Shown here piece by piece: positions 24,793 to 25,729 of a DNA stretch of 25,729 nucleotides (the stretch's first letter is position 1; every line of letters starts with the position of its first letter). Origin of the DNA: CAYMUR01 sp964393615. Its GTDB lineage: Bacteria; Planctomycetota; Planctomycetia; Pirellulales; Pirellulaceae. A model generated the notes under the pieces. That model made no database searches. It saw nothing but the letters and a program-made list of their open reading frames with translations, and was not told where the DNA came from. Both the position numbers and the translations under genes were made by a program. Location: NCBI GenBank assembly GCA_964393615.1, contig CAYMUR010000076.1:1-25729 (forward strand). The letters run 5' to 3'.

Positions 24793-25729
24793 AGACCAGT
24801 ATTTCCCCTACGAATGTCCCTGAAACCGTTACAAATCTGGTTTTCCCCATATTGTCACATCGGCCCCCAGCCCCCACGTCCAGCGCGGGAGATTTCTGGC
24901 CCTGTTCCCGCCCGCAGTCGCCGCAGCGGAGCAAGCCACAGAGTCCATATTAACGGAAGGTCCGTGAAATCTATCTGCGGGACCGCCTTTTGAGTTTGGG
25001 TTGAACTCGGTCGAAATGTCTGGTCTTGACGCAGCACCGGTTAGCACAATGCCTCTCCATCCAGCAAACACTCGAGTCGCTACCAAACAATCTCCGGGAC
25101 GCCTCGGGCGGGCAAACGGCGACGCGGCGCAGTGATCGTTCTCCGTCGACATTCGGGGCTCACCAATTTGCCTTCGTGGCTTCCTTCAAAATTTCATGTC
25201 GAGCTCCTGATCGGCCATCATCTTTTTTTAACCAAACATTCTCTTTCTATAGATCCTTGTCCGTCTCCAGCTACCTGCCGCCGACCTTCTGCCGCCAGCG
25301 ATACTATGTCCGCTCGGTGCTCTCGAACGGTTGCAGAACTCAGGCACCTTCGTGGTCTTGCCAACAAGTGCATCGACACAATGTAACTTTGCAATGACCT
25401 GATCGCGACTATTTCGTTTCTTACCCAACGGAAAGAATCTTTTCCGAGCCTTCGAATTCGATCGATTCTCTCACTCCAACTGGCCCAATTTCTGGGGAGA
25501 AGGCCAGTGTCTGTGACCCAGGTTCCGCCGAGCAAAATGGCAAGGTCGTCTTCATCCCGCTGCGGACGCTTGACACGCGTTTAAATTTCGGCCAAACTAG
25601 AGGTAATAGTAAAAACGATCTCTTATTTTCCACGGAAATCCTCCGGACGCTCACGAATCATCAAGCAGCTGGCTTTTTCAGCTGTCGCAGTGGAGCAAGC
25701 CAAGACAAATTACTTCTTTGCCATTGACA
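24793..25729. other. Right-hand 0.9 kb without a recognisable gene
   Basis: A minus-strand frame beginning at GTG about 25632 (VENKRSFLLLPLV) has GGAGGA five bases upstream and ends at 25421. A second frame (25218-25535, MLGGTWVTDTGLLPRNW) overlaps it. Neither shows a family motif. Together they might be a decayed gene; I cannot name it. Confidence 0.4.

Noticed and set aside
24919..25704. The near-repeat CAGCGGAGCAAGCCA and CAGTGGAGCAAGCCA about 770 bases apart
   Set aside because: Fifteen bases with one mismatch are expected by chance in a window of this size, and no further similarity surrounds the copies.
1..25729. CRISPR arrays, integrase or transposase genes, toxin-antitoxin pairs and known defence genes
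   Set aside because: No regularly spaced repeats, recombinase motifs or typical defence domains were found on either strand.

Overview
The window looks like a piece of a planctomycete chromosome (Pirellula/Rhodopirellula-like), judged from gene content rather than from any search. Pointers are a lipoprotein with two DUF1080 (3-keto-disaccharide hydrolase) domains, secreted hydrolases with SGNH and PHP domains, a planctomycete-style leucine-rich-repeat remnant, a Gfo/Idh/MocA remnant with a secretion signal, loosely packed genes with long spacers, and a flagellar fliG with no other flagellar gene nearby. A run of 10 N inside ligA shows that this is a draft scaffold, so single-base frameshifts should be read with care.

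Left part (1-6970): a secreted carbohydrate-active-enzyme-like protein runs off the left edge on the minus strand. After a 1.1 kb spacer comes a plus-strand secreted protein that joins an SGNH esterase domain to a PHP phosphoesterase domain. Then follow a scar where two unrelated gene tails meet, a tRNA-Cys(GCA), and about 1.1 kb of apparently non-coding DNA holding a near-perfect 29-base palindrome.

Middle (6971-14245): a small helical protein gene, then gnd, zwf and a dus-family gene all on the plus strand. gnd and zwf supply both dehydrogenases of the oxidative pentose phosphate pathway, and dus overlaps the end of zwf. Facing them on the minus strand are a two-CBS-domain protein with a perfect Shine-Dalgarno sequence and the double DUF1080 lipoprotein. 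A 76-residue helix-turn-helix gene diverges from the lipoprotein gene.

Right part (14404-23856): a minus-strand set of uvrA, a protein resembling part of a glycoside hydrolase family 2 enzyme, and a ThiF/MoeB-type E1-like adenylyltransferase. Diverging from uvrA are a small two-helix membrane protein, an overlapping cupin gene and ligA. ligA converges on fliG. The last 1.9 kb holds a truncated, frameshifted Gfo/Idh/MocA oxidoreductase gene and no other gene I can recognise.

No clear new defence system, CRISPR array, integron or intact mobile element is visible. The best candidates for something new are the SGNH-PHP fusion, the uvrA/GH2-like/E1-like gene set and the isolated palindrome.
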